Assembly (NCBI GenBank): GCA_964486335.1
Contig: CAZAMB010000003.1
Coordinates: forward strand, 186,001-250,000
Reading direction: 5' to 3'
DNA: 64,000 nt
DNA from: CAZAMB01 sp964486335
GTDB lineage: Bacteria; Planctomycetota; Phycisphaerae; UBA1845
The notes under the pieces were generated by a model. That model saw nothing but the letters and a program-made list of their open reading frames with translations. It searched no databases and was not told the origin of the DNA. Numbering within the stretch: position 1 is the stretch's first letter; every line of letters begins with the position of its first letter. Made by a program: the position numbers and the translations under genes. Shown piece after piece: positions 36,320-44,698 of the stretch.

Positions 36320-37362
36320 CTCGTTCATATTCAATTTCTCAATTGGCGGATTTGGTTGGCGGAACCCTCCGCGGGACGGGATCGGCAACGATCATCGGCG
36401 TGGGGGACGTGAACGAGGCGGAGCCAGATGAGGCCACATGGGTCTCCAGCGCCAAATACGAAGAAGCGATCCAGCGAAGTCGGGCGGGCGTCGTTCTTGT
36501 TCCCTCAGGATTCGCCGCAACGCCAATGCCCGCGATTCTCTGCGAGCGCCTTGAGCCGAGCGTGGCCGCCCTGCTCGGTCTTTTTGCGCGACCGGTTTCG
36601 AGACCGGACTCCGGCATCCACTCCTCGGCCGTCGTGCATGCTTCCGCCCGCCTGGGGGAATCCCCCGCGATCGGCCCACACGTCGTTGTAGAAAGGGACA
36701 CTGTTGTCGGCGCTCGATGTGTTCTACATGCGGGCGTCTTTGTTGGCCGCGGGAGCACGATTGGTGACGATTGCGAATTGTGGCCCAATGTCGTCGTTCG
36801 AGACGGTTGTCGACTTGGAAACCGCGTCATCATTCATGCGAACTCGGTCATCGGTGCTGACGGATTCGGTTACTTTTTCGCCGACGGACGGCACAACAAG
36901 TACGCTCATGGCGGCGGCGTGGTCATTCAGGACGATGTTGAAATTGGGGCTTGCAGTTGCGTCGATCGCGCTAAATTCGGCGACACCATCATCGGTCGCG
37001 GCACAAAAATTGATAATCTCGTTCAAATCGCCCACAATTGCCGGATCGGAGCAGATTGCTTGATGGCAGGTCACACGGGCGTTGCGGGGAGCGTTCGAAC
37101 GGGACACGGGTGCGTGTTTGGCGGACGAGCCAGCGTGTACGACAACACTCGAATCGGAGATGGGGTAACTGTCGCGGGTTGTTCGACCGTCACGAAGAAT
37201 ATCGACTCGGGCGCAACCGTCCTGGGCTACCCCGCACAGGATATCCGAAAAGAAATGAAGGAGCGGGCGGCCTTAAGGCGACTTCCGGAACTGCTCGATC
37301 AGGTCCGTGCGCTCAACGAACGGGTAAAACGCCTTGAAGCATCAACACACCATCTCCCGTGA
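36316..37362 (+). CDS. lpxD: UDP-3-O-acylglucosamine N-acyltransferase
   Basis: It adds the N-linked hydroxyacyl chain to UDP-3-O-acyl-glucosamine, the third step of lipid A synthesis; cytoplasmic trimer using acyl-ACP. 348 residues. The N-terminal uridine-binding domain (about 1-95) is followed by a left-handed parallel beta-helix of hexapeptide repeats (about 100-310) and a helical tail (315-348). Signature IGADGFGYFFADG near residue 179; the catalytic His is H240 in LVQIAHNCRIG. Start overlaps the skp stop (ATGA); its 3' end overlaps lpxC by 29 bases. Confidence 0.95.
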   Translation: MTRSYSISQLADLVGGTLRGTGSATIIGVGDVNEAEPDEATWVSSAKYEEAIQRSRAGVVLVPSGFAATPMPAILCERLEPSVAALLGLFARPVSRPDSGIHSSAVVHASARLGESPAIGPHVVVERDTVVGARCVLHAGVFVGRGSTIGDDCELWPNVVVRDGCRLGNRVIIHANSVIGADGFGYFFADGRHNKYAHGGGVVIQDDVEIGACSCVDRAKFGDTIIGRGTKIDNLVQIAHNCRIGADCLMAGHTGVAGSVRTGHGCVFGGRASVYDNTRIGDGVTVAGCSTVTKNIDSGATVLGYPAQDIRKEMKERAALRRLPELLDQVRALNERVKRLEASTHHLP

Positions 37363-38653
37363 AGCGGAATGGCAAGGCCGGGGGCTGTTCACCGGCGAGC
37401 CGGTATCGATGCGCGTGCGTCCTGCCCCGCCCAACAGCGGCATCTGCTTTGTCCGAACGGACCAATCTCCGCCGATTCGCATCGAAGCCGTTGTGGACAA
37501 TGTCTCCAAACGCGCCCGGCGCACGTCGCTTCGCAACGGCACCGTGGCCATTGAAACGGTGGAGCATTGCCTCAGCGCCATTGCGGGACTTTCCATCGAC
37601 AACATTCAGATTGAACTCGACGCGAATGAGTTGCCTGCGCTTGACGGCAGCAGCGCCGGTTTTGTCTCTAAATTAATGGAAGCGGGCGTTGTCGAGCAGG
37701 ATGCCGTTCGCACCTCGCATGTCATTTCCGAGGTGGCGCGCGTCGCCGAAGGGGACAGCGAACTGGTCGCGCTGCCGCCGCTCGATCCGAGCAGCGAAAC
37801 GCTTGAACTCGCCTACGAACTTGATTACGGTACGACCAGTCCCATCGGGCGACAGGTTTATCGCGCGGTCATCACCCCTGAGAACTTCGAAAGCAACATC
37901 GCGCCTGCACGAACCTTCGTGCTCGAGCGTGAAGCCGCCGAACTTCGGGCGAGCGGGCTTGGCGGCCATTTGAACTACGCCGACATTCTCGTTTTCGGCG
38001 AGAACGGCCCGATCGACAATACGCTGCGGTTTCCCGACGAGTGCGTGCGGCACAAAGTGCTCGACCTGCTCGGTGATCTGACGTTGCTGGGAATGCCGAT
38101 CGTGGGGCGTGTCAATGCGCGCAAGAGCGGCCACTCGTTGAACCACGCGCTTGTTCGCGTCCTCCGCGAGCAATTCGAGCGTCGACAGCTATTCCAATAT
38201 GTCAGCCGCTCGCCCGCCGTGGACATCCACAGCATCCAACGAATCCTTCCGCATCGCTATCCATTCCTGATGATCGATCGCATTCTGGAAGTGGAAGGAT
38301 CGCGGCGCATCGTCGGGTTGAAGAATGTCACCATCAACGAGGCGTTTTTTCAGGGTCATTACCCCGGCGACCCCATCATGCCCGGTGTGCTCATCATCGA
38401 GGCTCTCGCCCAAATCGGTGGCGTGCTGCTCAGCCAGGAGCTTGAGCACAAAGGCAAGACGGCCGTGCTGCTCAGCCTCGACAAAGTGAAGTTCCGCCGC
38501 TCCGTCCGTCCCGGCGATCAGCTCCTCCTCGAAGCCGAAGCGATCCGCGTGAAGTCAACGACCGGCCATGTGAAAGGCCGCGCTCGCGTTGGCGGCGAAC
38601 TCGTCGCCGAGGCCGAAATCAAGTTCGTCCTCACCGACACCGAACAACACTGA
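37334..38653 (+). CDS. lpxC/fabZ: bifunctional LpxC deacetylase / FabZ dehydratase
   Basis: 439 residues with two enzymes. Residues about 1-290 are LpxC, the zinc deacetylase that commits UDP-3-O-acyl-GlcNAc to lipid A: zinc ligands H78 (ETVEHCLSAI), H240 and D244 (VRHKVLDLLGD), with catalytic H267 in KSGHSLNHAL. Residues about 297-435 are FabZ, the 3-hydroxyacyl-ACP dehydratase: LPHRYPFLMIDRI, then FFQGHYPGDPIMPGVLIIEA with H342 and E356. The fusion is known in Bacteroidota and some Planctomycetota. The start appears to be TTG 37334, inside lpxD (29-base overlap), because the protein then begins KHQHTISREAEWQGRGLFTG as expected; no ATG/GTG fits, so translation is probably coupled to lpxD. 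Confidence 0.95.
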   Translation: MKHQHTISREAEWQGRGLFTGEPVSMRVRPAPPNSGICFVRTDQSPPIRIEAVVDNVSKRARRTSLRNGTVAIETVEHCLSAIAGLSIDNIQIELDANELPALDGSSAGFVSKLMEAGVVEQDAVRTSHVISEVARVAEGDSELVALPPLDPSSETLELAYELDYGTTSPIGRQVYRAVITPENFESNIAPARTFVLEREAAELRASGLGGHLNYADILVFGENGPIDNTLRFPDECVRHKVLDLLGDLTLLGMPIVGRVNARKSGHSLNHALVRVLREQFERRQLFQYVSRSPAVDIHSIQRILPHRYPFLMIDRILEVEGSRRIVGLKNVTINEAFFQGHYPGDPIMPGVLIIEALAQIGGVLLSQELEHKGKTAVLLSLDKVKFRRSVRPGDQLLLEAEAIRVKSTTGHVKGRARVGGELVAEAEIKFVLTDTEQH

Positions 38654-38724
38654 ATGCAGGGTTCGCGGGAACAAGTGCCCTACAACTTGGTGCTGACGAA
38701 AACTCAATCCGGTCCTGGCGCGAA

Positions 38725-38740
38725 GCGGACTTCTGTCCGC
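38725..38740. repeat. GCGGAC-N4-GTCCGC hairpin, copy 2
   Basis: GCGGAC TTCT GTCCGC, perfect 6-bp stem, directly followed by a second small hairpin GTGC-N6-GCAC (38741-38754). It lies between convergent lpxC/fabZ and the DUF1015 gene. Other copies at 7491 and 63450. Confidence 0.5.
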
Positions 38741-38900
38741 GTGCATTCCCGCACGGATTGTACGTTCATCCGCTTCGAAAGCATCGCCCCCTCGGTGTTT
38801 GCTAAGCTTACAAACAGAATCGCCGGTTGATCACCGTGGTTCCGCTCATGTGCGGTGACACGAATGACAAAGTCCGCCCCTGAACGACAAATCACCTCAA

Positions 38901-40130
38901 TCATTTCAACGGATTGATGGTCAACCCCGTGGCGAGTTTGGGATAAAAATAGGTGCTCTTTTGGGGCATGAGACCGCCTGCTTCGCTGACGGCGCGCAGA
39001 TGAGCCATCGGCGTTGGTTTCACTAGCAGTGCCACGCCTTTTTCATCTCGCGCGGTATTTTTCGCGTCATCGAGCGACTTGACATAGTGAATGTGCGACT
39101 CGACACTTTTTGCCTTCTTGAGGAGCTCGTCAATCAGGTAACGATGCAGGTAGGCGTAGTCGAGATCGTACCAGGGAGCGACCTCGCCGGGTTCCAGCTT
39201 TCGGAGCACGCCCCGGTTGGTGAAGCGAAGCGCAGTCGCATTCCCCGTCGCACCGTCCCAAAGGACAAGATCGGCCGCTGCGTTCGCCGATGCGGCGACT
39301 CCGTCGCGCCACGCACTGACAATTGACGCAACGTTCACACCGCCAAGCACGCGGTAGTACGGGAGAATCAGGCATCCCGGATCGTCCATGCTGGCAAGAA
39401 CGAACATGACGAAATTGGCCGGGTGGTCGGCGGCCATTCCTCCGCTTTGCGATGCAACGAAATCTCGATAGAGCAACGCCGTACCGTACCGATGGTGCCC
39501 ATCAGCAATGTAGACTCTCTTTTCTCGCATCTCCGCTACGACACGATTGAATACGGCTGGATCCGACACGATCCATAAACGGTTTTCAACGCCGTCGAGC
39601 GAAGCCGTCGCGTCCGGAGATCTTTCCGTCAAACCAGAAAGCATTCTGTCGATTCGACCATCGGGATCGGTGAAGAGCCCGAAAATGGGCGACAGATTGC
39701 ACCGGGTCGCCTTCATCAAAGCGAGTCGGTCCTCCTTCGGACCCCCGAAGGTCTTTTCGTGAGGAAGGATCGACCCATCGGAAAACGGAACAAGCCGAAG
39801 CCGAGCGATGAACTTGCGGCGCGTGAAGGCTCGGCCTTCGTGCTCAAACATCTGATGATAAACGTAGATGGCTGGAGCAGACTCACGAACAAGCGTCCCG
39901 TCGGCAAGCCACTGTTCGAGCGTGGCTGCGGCCTGATCATAGACCTGCGACGGACCCGCCGACTTGGGCGGGATGTGCGGAAGGTCGACGGCCACGATGT
40001 TGCGATTGCTGCGGGCGAGCAAGGCTCGTTTGTCGGACTCGTCCAGCACGTCGTAAGGCGGCGCGATCACGCTCGAGAGATTGCCGGCGAGGCGGCGGTG
40101 ATCGTATCGCACGGCGGAAAATGGCTGCAT
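38901..40130 (-). CDS. DUF1015 family protein (SerK-like)
   Basis: About 409 residues. It matches the DUF1015 family, some archaeal members of which are ADP-dependent free serine kinases (SerK); the role in bacteria is unsettled. Family patterns: PFSAVRYDHRRLAGNLSSVI then APPYDVLD at the N-terminus, ILPHEKTFGGPKEDRLALM near residue 120, a central VYIADGHHRYGTALLYRDF near 210, and NFVMFVLASMDDPGCLILP. ATG 40130 gives MQPFSAVRYD, the usual start; the frame is open to 40208. Nothing in the neighbourhood clarifies its function. Confidence 0.85.
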   Translation of the reverse strand: MQPFSAVRYDHRRLAGNLSSVIAPPYDVLDESDKRALLARSNRNIVAVDLPHIPPKSAGPSQVYDQAAATLEQWLADGTLVRESAPAIYVYHQMFEHEGRAFTRRKFIARLRLVPFSDGSILPHEKTFGGPKEDRLALMKATRCNLSPIFGLFTDPDGRIDRMLSGLTERSPDATASLDGVENRLWIVSDPAVFNRVVAEMREKRVYIADGHHRYGTALLYRDFVASQSGGMAADHPANFVMFVLASMDDPGCLILPYYRVLGGVNVASIVSAWRDGVAASANAAADLVLWDGATGNATALRFTNRGVLRKLEPGEVAPWYDLDYAYLHRYLIDELLKKAKSVESHIHYVKSLDDAKNTARDEKGVALLVKPTPMAHLRAVSEAGGLMPQKSTYFYPKLATGLTINPLK

Positions 40131-40276
40131 TTCAGGCACGGAGTTTCTCCTTGTGGCAAACAACGCGCGACTGAAACGCAAGGTAGCTTGCAAAAGTATC
40201 GACCGCAAGCTGCGCCCTGCGATTAACCGATCGTGCGGCCGGCGACGATCGCGGATACGATGGCGACGGGTGACCG

Positions 40277-41983
40277 ATGAAAGCGAAGCCGCTGATCCAA
40301 AAACTCATTCCCCACCTCTTCGAGGACGACCGGTTCCTTGTGGTGGACAAGCCCGCCGGAATCGACGTGGGCGGCATGGCCGACAGGGGCATCACGGGCA
40401 TGGTCGAGCTGCTCGGCGAACTGGCCGGCGGCGGAAAGCCGCTGCACGTCGTCAATCGCCTCAGTCGCTACGAATCAGGCGTGCTGATTTTGGCCAAGGA
40501 CGTCGAATCGGCCGCATTCGTCCGCAATGGTCTCAAGGCGCAGCGCGTCGAACAGGAATACACGGCGGTCGTGATTGGTCGCATGCGCGAGCCAAAGCTG
40601 ACGCTCGATTCAACGGACAAGCCCGCCGCCGTGCGTCGTCCCGTCCAAACAGCGGTTCGTAACGGACGATCGCGACCATCGGAGCGGATGGAAGGCGCGG
40701 GAACGGCGCGGGTACTGGCTGCCGAACCGAGAACCGCGACAACACTGACCCGTATCAGGGAATCCGAAAAAAGAACGCTGGTGGGTTGTCGTACTTCGGT
40801 TGCCAATACACACATGTTGCGGGCGAAATTTCGGGCGGCGCGGCTGCGACTCCTCGGCGACAACGTACACGATTCCTCACGCCGGCGGCAATTGAACGAA
40901 CAGACCCGGCTACACCTCACCAAGGTCATGTTCCATCATCCGGGTACGAGAACGCGGATGGGATTCACGTCGCGCGTTCCCGAGCACTTTTCGGCTCCTC
41001 TGACCGGCGAGTTTGACGTGGACCGTCCGTTGCGCGCGGGACTGGTGCGGCGGGCAGCGCTCTTGATGGACAGGGACATTGATTGCCTTCGGCTGCTGAC
41101 CGGCGACTGTGAGGATTTCCCAAGTCTCAACGTCGAGCGGTACGGCGACGTGTTGATTCTCCAGGTTCTCGACGAGCGGCGTGACGATAGAGCATTACTG
41201 TTGCGCGTTGTGAAATGGTATCGCGAACAGTTTGGTATCTGGGCGGCCTATGGCAAGCGGTTCGTCAAAGATCGCACCAAAGCCGTCACGCACGCGAGCG
41301 ATCGCGTCGAGCCGACCAGACCCCTATGGGGAGATTCGGTCGCTTCGCAGATCGAAGTCCGCGAACGCAGGCTGCGATTGGCCATCCGCCTAAACGACGG
41401 ACTCAACGTCGGCTTGTTCCTCGACCAGCGCGACAACCGGGCGCGCGTGTGCGAAATGGCCGCCGAGAAGGATGTCCTCAATCTTTTTGCCTACACTTGC
41501 GGATTTTCGCTGGCTGCGGCCATGGGCGGAGCCAGGAGCACGGTCAGCGTCGATCTATCTCCTAAACACCTTGAATGGGGTCGAACGAATTTCGGACTCA
41601 ACCATGTTCAGTTGAACGATCACTTGTTCATACGTTCCGACGCCTTCGACTACCTCAAGCGGGCGGCCCGCCAGGAGCGCATGTTCGATTTGATCGTGCT
41701 CGACCCGCCCAGTTTCGCGCACGGGAGAAAGACGGGCGAAGATTTCTCGATCGATACCGACCTGCCGAAGCTTGTCGCCGCGTGCCTGGCGGTGCTCCGA
41801 CGCGGCGGAAGAATGATGGTCTCTACGAATTATCGTCGCATGCCGCTATCGGGACTGAAGGAGCGCATTCTCCTGGGGGCATCGAAACGACGCTGCAAGG
41901 TGATCGCCACGCCGCCGCTTCCGCCCGATTTTGCCGTCGATCGCGATCACGCCAAAACAATGTTTCTTCGGTTTGACGAGTAA
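40277..41983 (+). CDS. degenerate RluA-like domain fused to RlmI-like SAM methyltransferase
   Basis: 568 residues, two modules. Residues about 10-235 have the layout of an RluA pseudouridine synthase (FLVVDKPAGIDVGG, VVNRLSRYESGVLILAKD, VEQEYTAVVIG, RLHLTKVMFHHPGTRTRMG), but the catalytic Asp of the HRLDxxTSG motif is Ser here (S63 in NRLSRYESG) and the TGRTHQIR motif is eroded (VANTHMLRAKF). Residues about 240-568 match the RlmI/YccW-type rRNA cytosine-C5 methyltransferase: NVERYGDVLILQVL, GLNVGLFLDQRDNR, SAM site LNLFAYTCGFSLAAA near 402 and DPPSFAHG near 475. Probably a 23S rRNA methyltransferase using a dead synthase domain for RNA binding. Site specificity is inferred only. Confidence 0.85.
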   Translation: MKAKPLIQKLIPHLFEDDRFLVVDKPAGIDVGGMADRGITGMVELLGELAGGGKPLHVVNRLSRYESGVLILAKDVESAAFVRNGLKAQRVEQEYTAVVIGRMREPKLTLDSTDKPAAVRRPVQTAVRNGRSRPSERMEGAGTARVLAAEPRTATTLTRIRESEKRTLVGCRTSVANTHMLRAKFRAARLRLLGDNVHDSSRRRQLNEQTRLHLTKVMFHHPGTRTRMGFTSRVPEHFSAPLTGEFDVDRPLRAGLVRRAALLMDRDIDCLRLLTGDCEDFPSLNVERYGDVLILQVLDERRDDRALLLRVVKWYREQFGIWAAYGKRFVKDRTKAVTHASDRVEPTRPLWGDSVASQIEVRERRLRLAIRLNDGLNVGLFLDQRDNRARVCEMAAEKDVLNLFAYTCGFSLAAAMGGARSTVSVDLSPKHLEWGRTNFGLNHVQLNDHLFIRSDAFDYLKRAARQERMFDLIVLDPPSFAHGRKTGEDFSIDTDLPKLVAACLAVLRRGGRMMVSTNYRRMPLSGLKERILLGASKRRCKVIATPPLPPDFAVDRDHAKTMFLRFDE

Positions 41984-42006
41984 TTGCGTCCGTCCACGGA
42001 GCGCTC

Positions 42007-43362
42007 ATGGACACTTTGAACAATGCCGATGTCCGCGCTGAGGACGCCCCGCCCGCTCATCCGACGCTGGGTTGCGCAACGAGATTCTGGATTAAGCTCG
42101 GATTCATCAGTTTCGGCGGGCCGACGGGTCAGATTGCCATCATGCACTCGGAACTCGTCGAGCGAAAGCGCTGGATCAGCGAGCCGAGGTTTCTTCACGC
42201 ACTCAATTTCTGCATGTTGCTTCCCGGGCCGGAAGCGCAGCAGCTCGCCACCTACATTGGCTGGCTGCTTCACGGCGTGCGCGGAGGCATCATCGCAGGA
42301 TCACTCTTTGTTCTGCCGTCCGCTGTGTTGCTCTGGGCGCTGAGTTACATCTATGTGGTGCATGGGCAATCAAAATGGGTCGCCGGCGTGTTCGAAGGTC
42401 TCAAGCCGGTCGTGCTGGCCATCGTTATCTCCGCGGTCATTCGCATCGGCCGGCGGGCCTTGAAAACGCCGCCAATGTGGGCCATCGCCTTGCTCGCGTT
42501 TCTCGCGATGCTAGTCGCGCGCGTTCCATTCCCGCTGATCATCGCTTCAGCGGCAGTCATCGGACTTGTTGCCGGACGCTATAGGGTACGGTGGCTTCCT
42601 GAGTCCACCGGGCATGGTCCGCCCGCCTCCGAGTCAACATCTTCGGTCTCGAACCTCGCTGATCCTCCGCATCCGACGCTTGCGCGCTCACTAGCGACCA
42701 TCGCGATTTGTTTGGCGCTTTGGTGGACTCCCGTTGCTGCCGCGGGGCATTTCTTTGGCGCATCCGACACGCTGGTTCGAGAGGGCGTCTTCTTCAGCAA
42801 AACCGCGATGGTCACGTTTGGTGGAGCCTATGCCGTGCTGCCTTATGTCGCCCAACAAGCGGTCGAATGTTACGGCTGGCTCACGCCGCCGCAAATGCTC
42901 GACGGGCTGGGGCTGGCCGAGACGACCCCCGGGCCGCTCATCATGGTGGTACAGTTTGTCGGTTTCATCGGAGCGTGGAACAACCCGGGATCCATGGCCC
43001 CCTTGGCGGCGGCGACGTTGGGAGCGGCCTTGACGACATGGGTGACGTTTCTGCCCTGTTTTCTTTGGATTTTTCTCGGAGCGCCCTACATTGAGAAACT
43101 GCGAAAGATCCGAGTGTTGTCGGCGGCGTTGTCCGTCATCACGGCGGCCGTTGTCGGAGTAGTGCTCAATCTCGCGGTTTGGTTCGGTTGGCACATCCTC
43201 GTTCCGGCATCTGACGGTATCAACCTGTTCGGCTTGGTGCTCTGTGGTGCAGGACTCTTTGTTCTCGTCGGCCGAAAATGGGGTATCGTCCCTGTAGTTT
43301 TGGCGGGTGGTGCCGCAGGCTTGATGCTCACGGTGGTTCGCTCACTCGGCCAGACCAGATAA
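42007..43362 (+). CDS. chrA: chromate transporter, ChrA (long two-domain type)
   Basis: A CHR-family inner-membrane protein expelling chromate, or transporting a related oxyanion such as sulfate. 451 residues with two homologous halves of about five to six helices. First half: FISFGGPTGQIAIMHSELV and LLPGPEAQQLATYIGWLLHG. Second half: MVTFGGAYAVLPYVAQQAV and LGLAETTPGPLIMVVQFVG. These are the FGGP and PGP signatures of ChrA. GGAG lies eight bases before ATG 42007. The central linker (about 200-225) is polar. No ChrB regulator lies beside it. Confidence 0.93.
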   Translation: MDTLNNADVRAEDAPPAHPTLGCATRFWIKLGFISFGGPTGQIAIMHSELVERKRWISEPRFLHALNFCMLLPGPEAQQLATYIGWLLHGVRGGIIAGSLFVLPSAVLLWALSYIYVVHGQSKWVAGVFEGLKPVVLAIVISAVIRIGRRALKTPPMWAIALLAFLAMLVARVPFPLIIASAAVIGLVAGRYRVRWLPESTGHGPPASESTSSVSNLADPPHPTLARSLATIAICLALWWTPVAAAGHFFGASDTLVREGVFFSKTAMVTFGGAYAVLPYVAQQAVECYGWLTPPQMLDGLGLAETTPGPLIMVVQFVGFIGAWNNPGSMAPLAAATLGAALTTWVTFLPCFLWIFLGAPYIEKLRKIRVLSAALSVITAAVVGVVLNLAVWFGWHILVPASDGINLFGLVLCGAGLFVLVGRKWGIVPVVLAGGAAGLMLTVVRSLGQTR

Positions 43363-43503
43363 TCTCTTGCGAGCCCTTGGACGATTCGACTTTTTGGCAA
43401 AGTTTCGAACCGGCACAGACTTGCGGATAATGCTGTACCGAAAGGATTCATTCGGTAGAATATCAGGCCATTGGTGACGAATACCTTGCAGGAGGACGTG
43501 ACC

Positions 43504-43935
43504 ATGCAGATGCCAGACACCGTTTCGGACGGTACGACGATTCACTGTCCGCAATGCGGCGGGCCGATGCGCATTGCCGCGCAGCATTTACACACCACGG
43601 TCGCGTGCCCGCATTGCCAGAAGCCGCTTGATCCGTGGCGTACGGCGGGCATGGCGTCTCCGGGCGGCCCGCCCCAAATGACTTACCCCCCCGGACGGTA
43701 TCCCGGCATGCCCTATTCCTGGCGTAACCGCTGGGTCGCCGGGGCCTTGGGCATCCTGCTCGGCGGATTCGGGGTTCATCGTTTCTACATGGGCCACGTC
43801 GGCATCGGCATTCTCCAGATCGTGGCGACGGTGCTGACCTTGGGCATCGTCGGTCCAATCTGGGGGTTCATCGAAGGCATCCTCTGCTTCTGCGGCGCGA
43901 TGCGCGACGTGGACGGTCTCCCGCTCAGCGGGTAA
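43504..43935 (+). CDS. TM2-domain membrane protein with zinc-ribbon-like N-terminus
   Basis: A 143-residue protein. N-terminal residues 10-45 hold two CPxC pairs (HCPQCGGPMRIAAQ and ACPHCQKPL), a small zinc-ribbon-like motif. A Gly/Pro-rich linker (about 48-72) is followed by a TM2 domain: WVAGALGILLGGFGVHRFYMG, here split across two helices (about 77-95 and 100-130), with the conserved G-x-H-R-F-Y turn, then GPIWGFIEGI. TM2 proteins have no settled function in bacteria. AGGAGG eleven bases before ATG 43504 fixes the start. A TAGAAT at 43456 could be its -10. Confidence 0.85.
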   Translation: MQMPDTVSDGTTIHCPQCGGPMRIAAQHLHTTVACPHCQKPLDPWRTAGMASPGGPPQMTYPPGRYPGMPYSWRNRWVAGALGILLGGFGVHRFYMGHVGIGILQIVATVLTLGIVGPIWGFIEGILCFCGAMRDVDGLPLSG

Positions 43936-43944
43936 GACGCACGT

Positions 43945-44607
43945 GTGAAGCTCGTCGTTCATGGCGAAAACGATCCGATCCGCAGCGCAGCGCAAGTTCG
44001 CGCCATGGGCGTTGCGGTGCAGGCCAATCTCGTGCAACTCGTCGTGGCCGAGTCGAAGCGTCGCGGTCGACGGCCCATCGATCACGACATCAAAGTCTTC
44101 TCTCCCGGGCATGTCCGCCATTTCCGAGAGACGCTGATCGACACTAAGTCGATCGCGGCATATACCGAGACCGAACTGCACCTGCGGCTTCGAGAGTATT
44201 GGGGGCGGTTTTGCATGATGCGTTGGCTTTTTTCGCTGACCGACGCGGATTCCATCGTCAGTTTCGCCGGGTTGCCCGACAACCTGGAAATGCACTGCGA
44301 AACAGCGATGGAGGTCAAACGGGCCGAAGTGGAGGGGTTTCTCTGGAAGATGTTGTTCGAGCAGCGACGCCGCAGTGATCCGGAGTTCTCGCGCTCATCC
44401 GAATTCGGCAGGCAGGCTGCGCTTGCGCGAGGAATCCCCGCGATCGTCTTCGGAAAACCGGTCGAAGAACTGTCCGACGAGCAACTGCTTTTTGCCTCCT
44501 GTGAGCACGCCGGCATGCTCGCAACGATTCGCTGGGTTCTGGACAAGACGACAGAGTGGACGGATGCGAAACTCATGGAAGTTGATCGCACGGAAGGATT
44601 GTTGTGA
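43945..44607 (+). CDS. unknown protein
   Basis: A 220-residue frame starting at GTG 43945, nine bases after the TM2 gene. I recognise no family. The second half looks like a helical folded protein (EYWGRFCMMRWLFSLTDADS, ASCEHAGMLATIRWVLDKTT); the first 70 residues are less convincing and a later start, for instance at ATG 44006, is possible. A competing frame lies on the opposite strand (43588-44295) but runs through the TM2 gene and is Asp/His/Arg-rich like an antisense shadow. Probably co-transcribed with the TM2 gene. Confidence 0.55.
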   Translation: MKLVVHGENDPIRSAAQVRAMGVAVQANLVQLVVAESKRRGRRPIDHDIKVFSPGHVRHFRETLIDTKSIAAYTETELHLRLREYWGRFCMMRWLFSLTDADSIVSFAGLPDNLEMHCETAMEVKRAEVEGFLWKMLFEQRRRSDPEFSRSSEFGRQAALARGIPAIVFGKPVEELSDEQLLFASCEHAGMLATIRWVLDKTTEWTDAKLMEVDRTEGLL

Positions 44608-44698
44608 CCGCATCCGCCAACGCGTTTTGTGTCTCGCTTTGCGATCCGAAGCGACTTCAAGAATGGCGAGCTGGAACGACGTGGTCAGCCTACGGACA

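Noticed and set aside
43588..44295. 235-residue open frame on the minus strand
   Set aside because: Crosses the TM2-domain gene antisense and has shadow-like composition.
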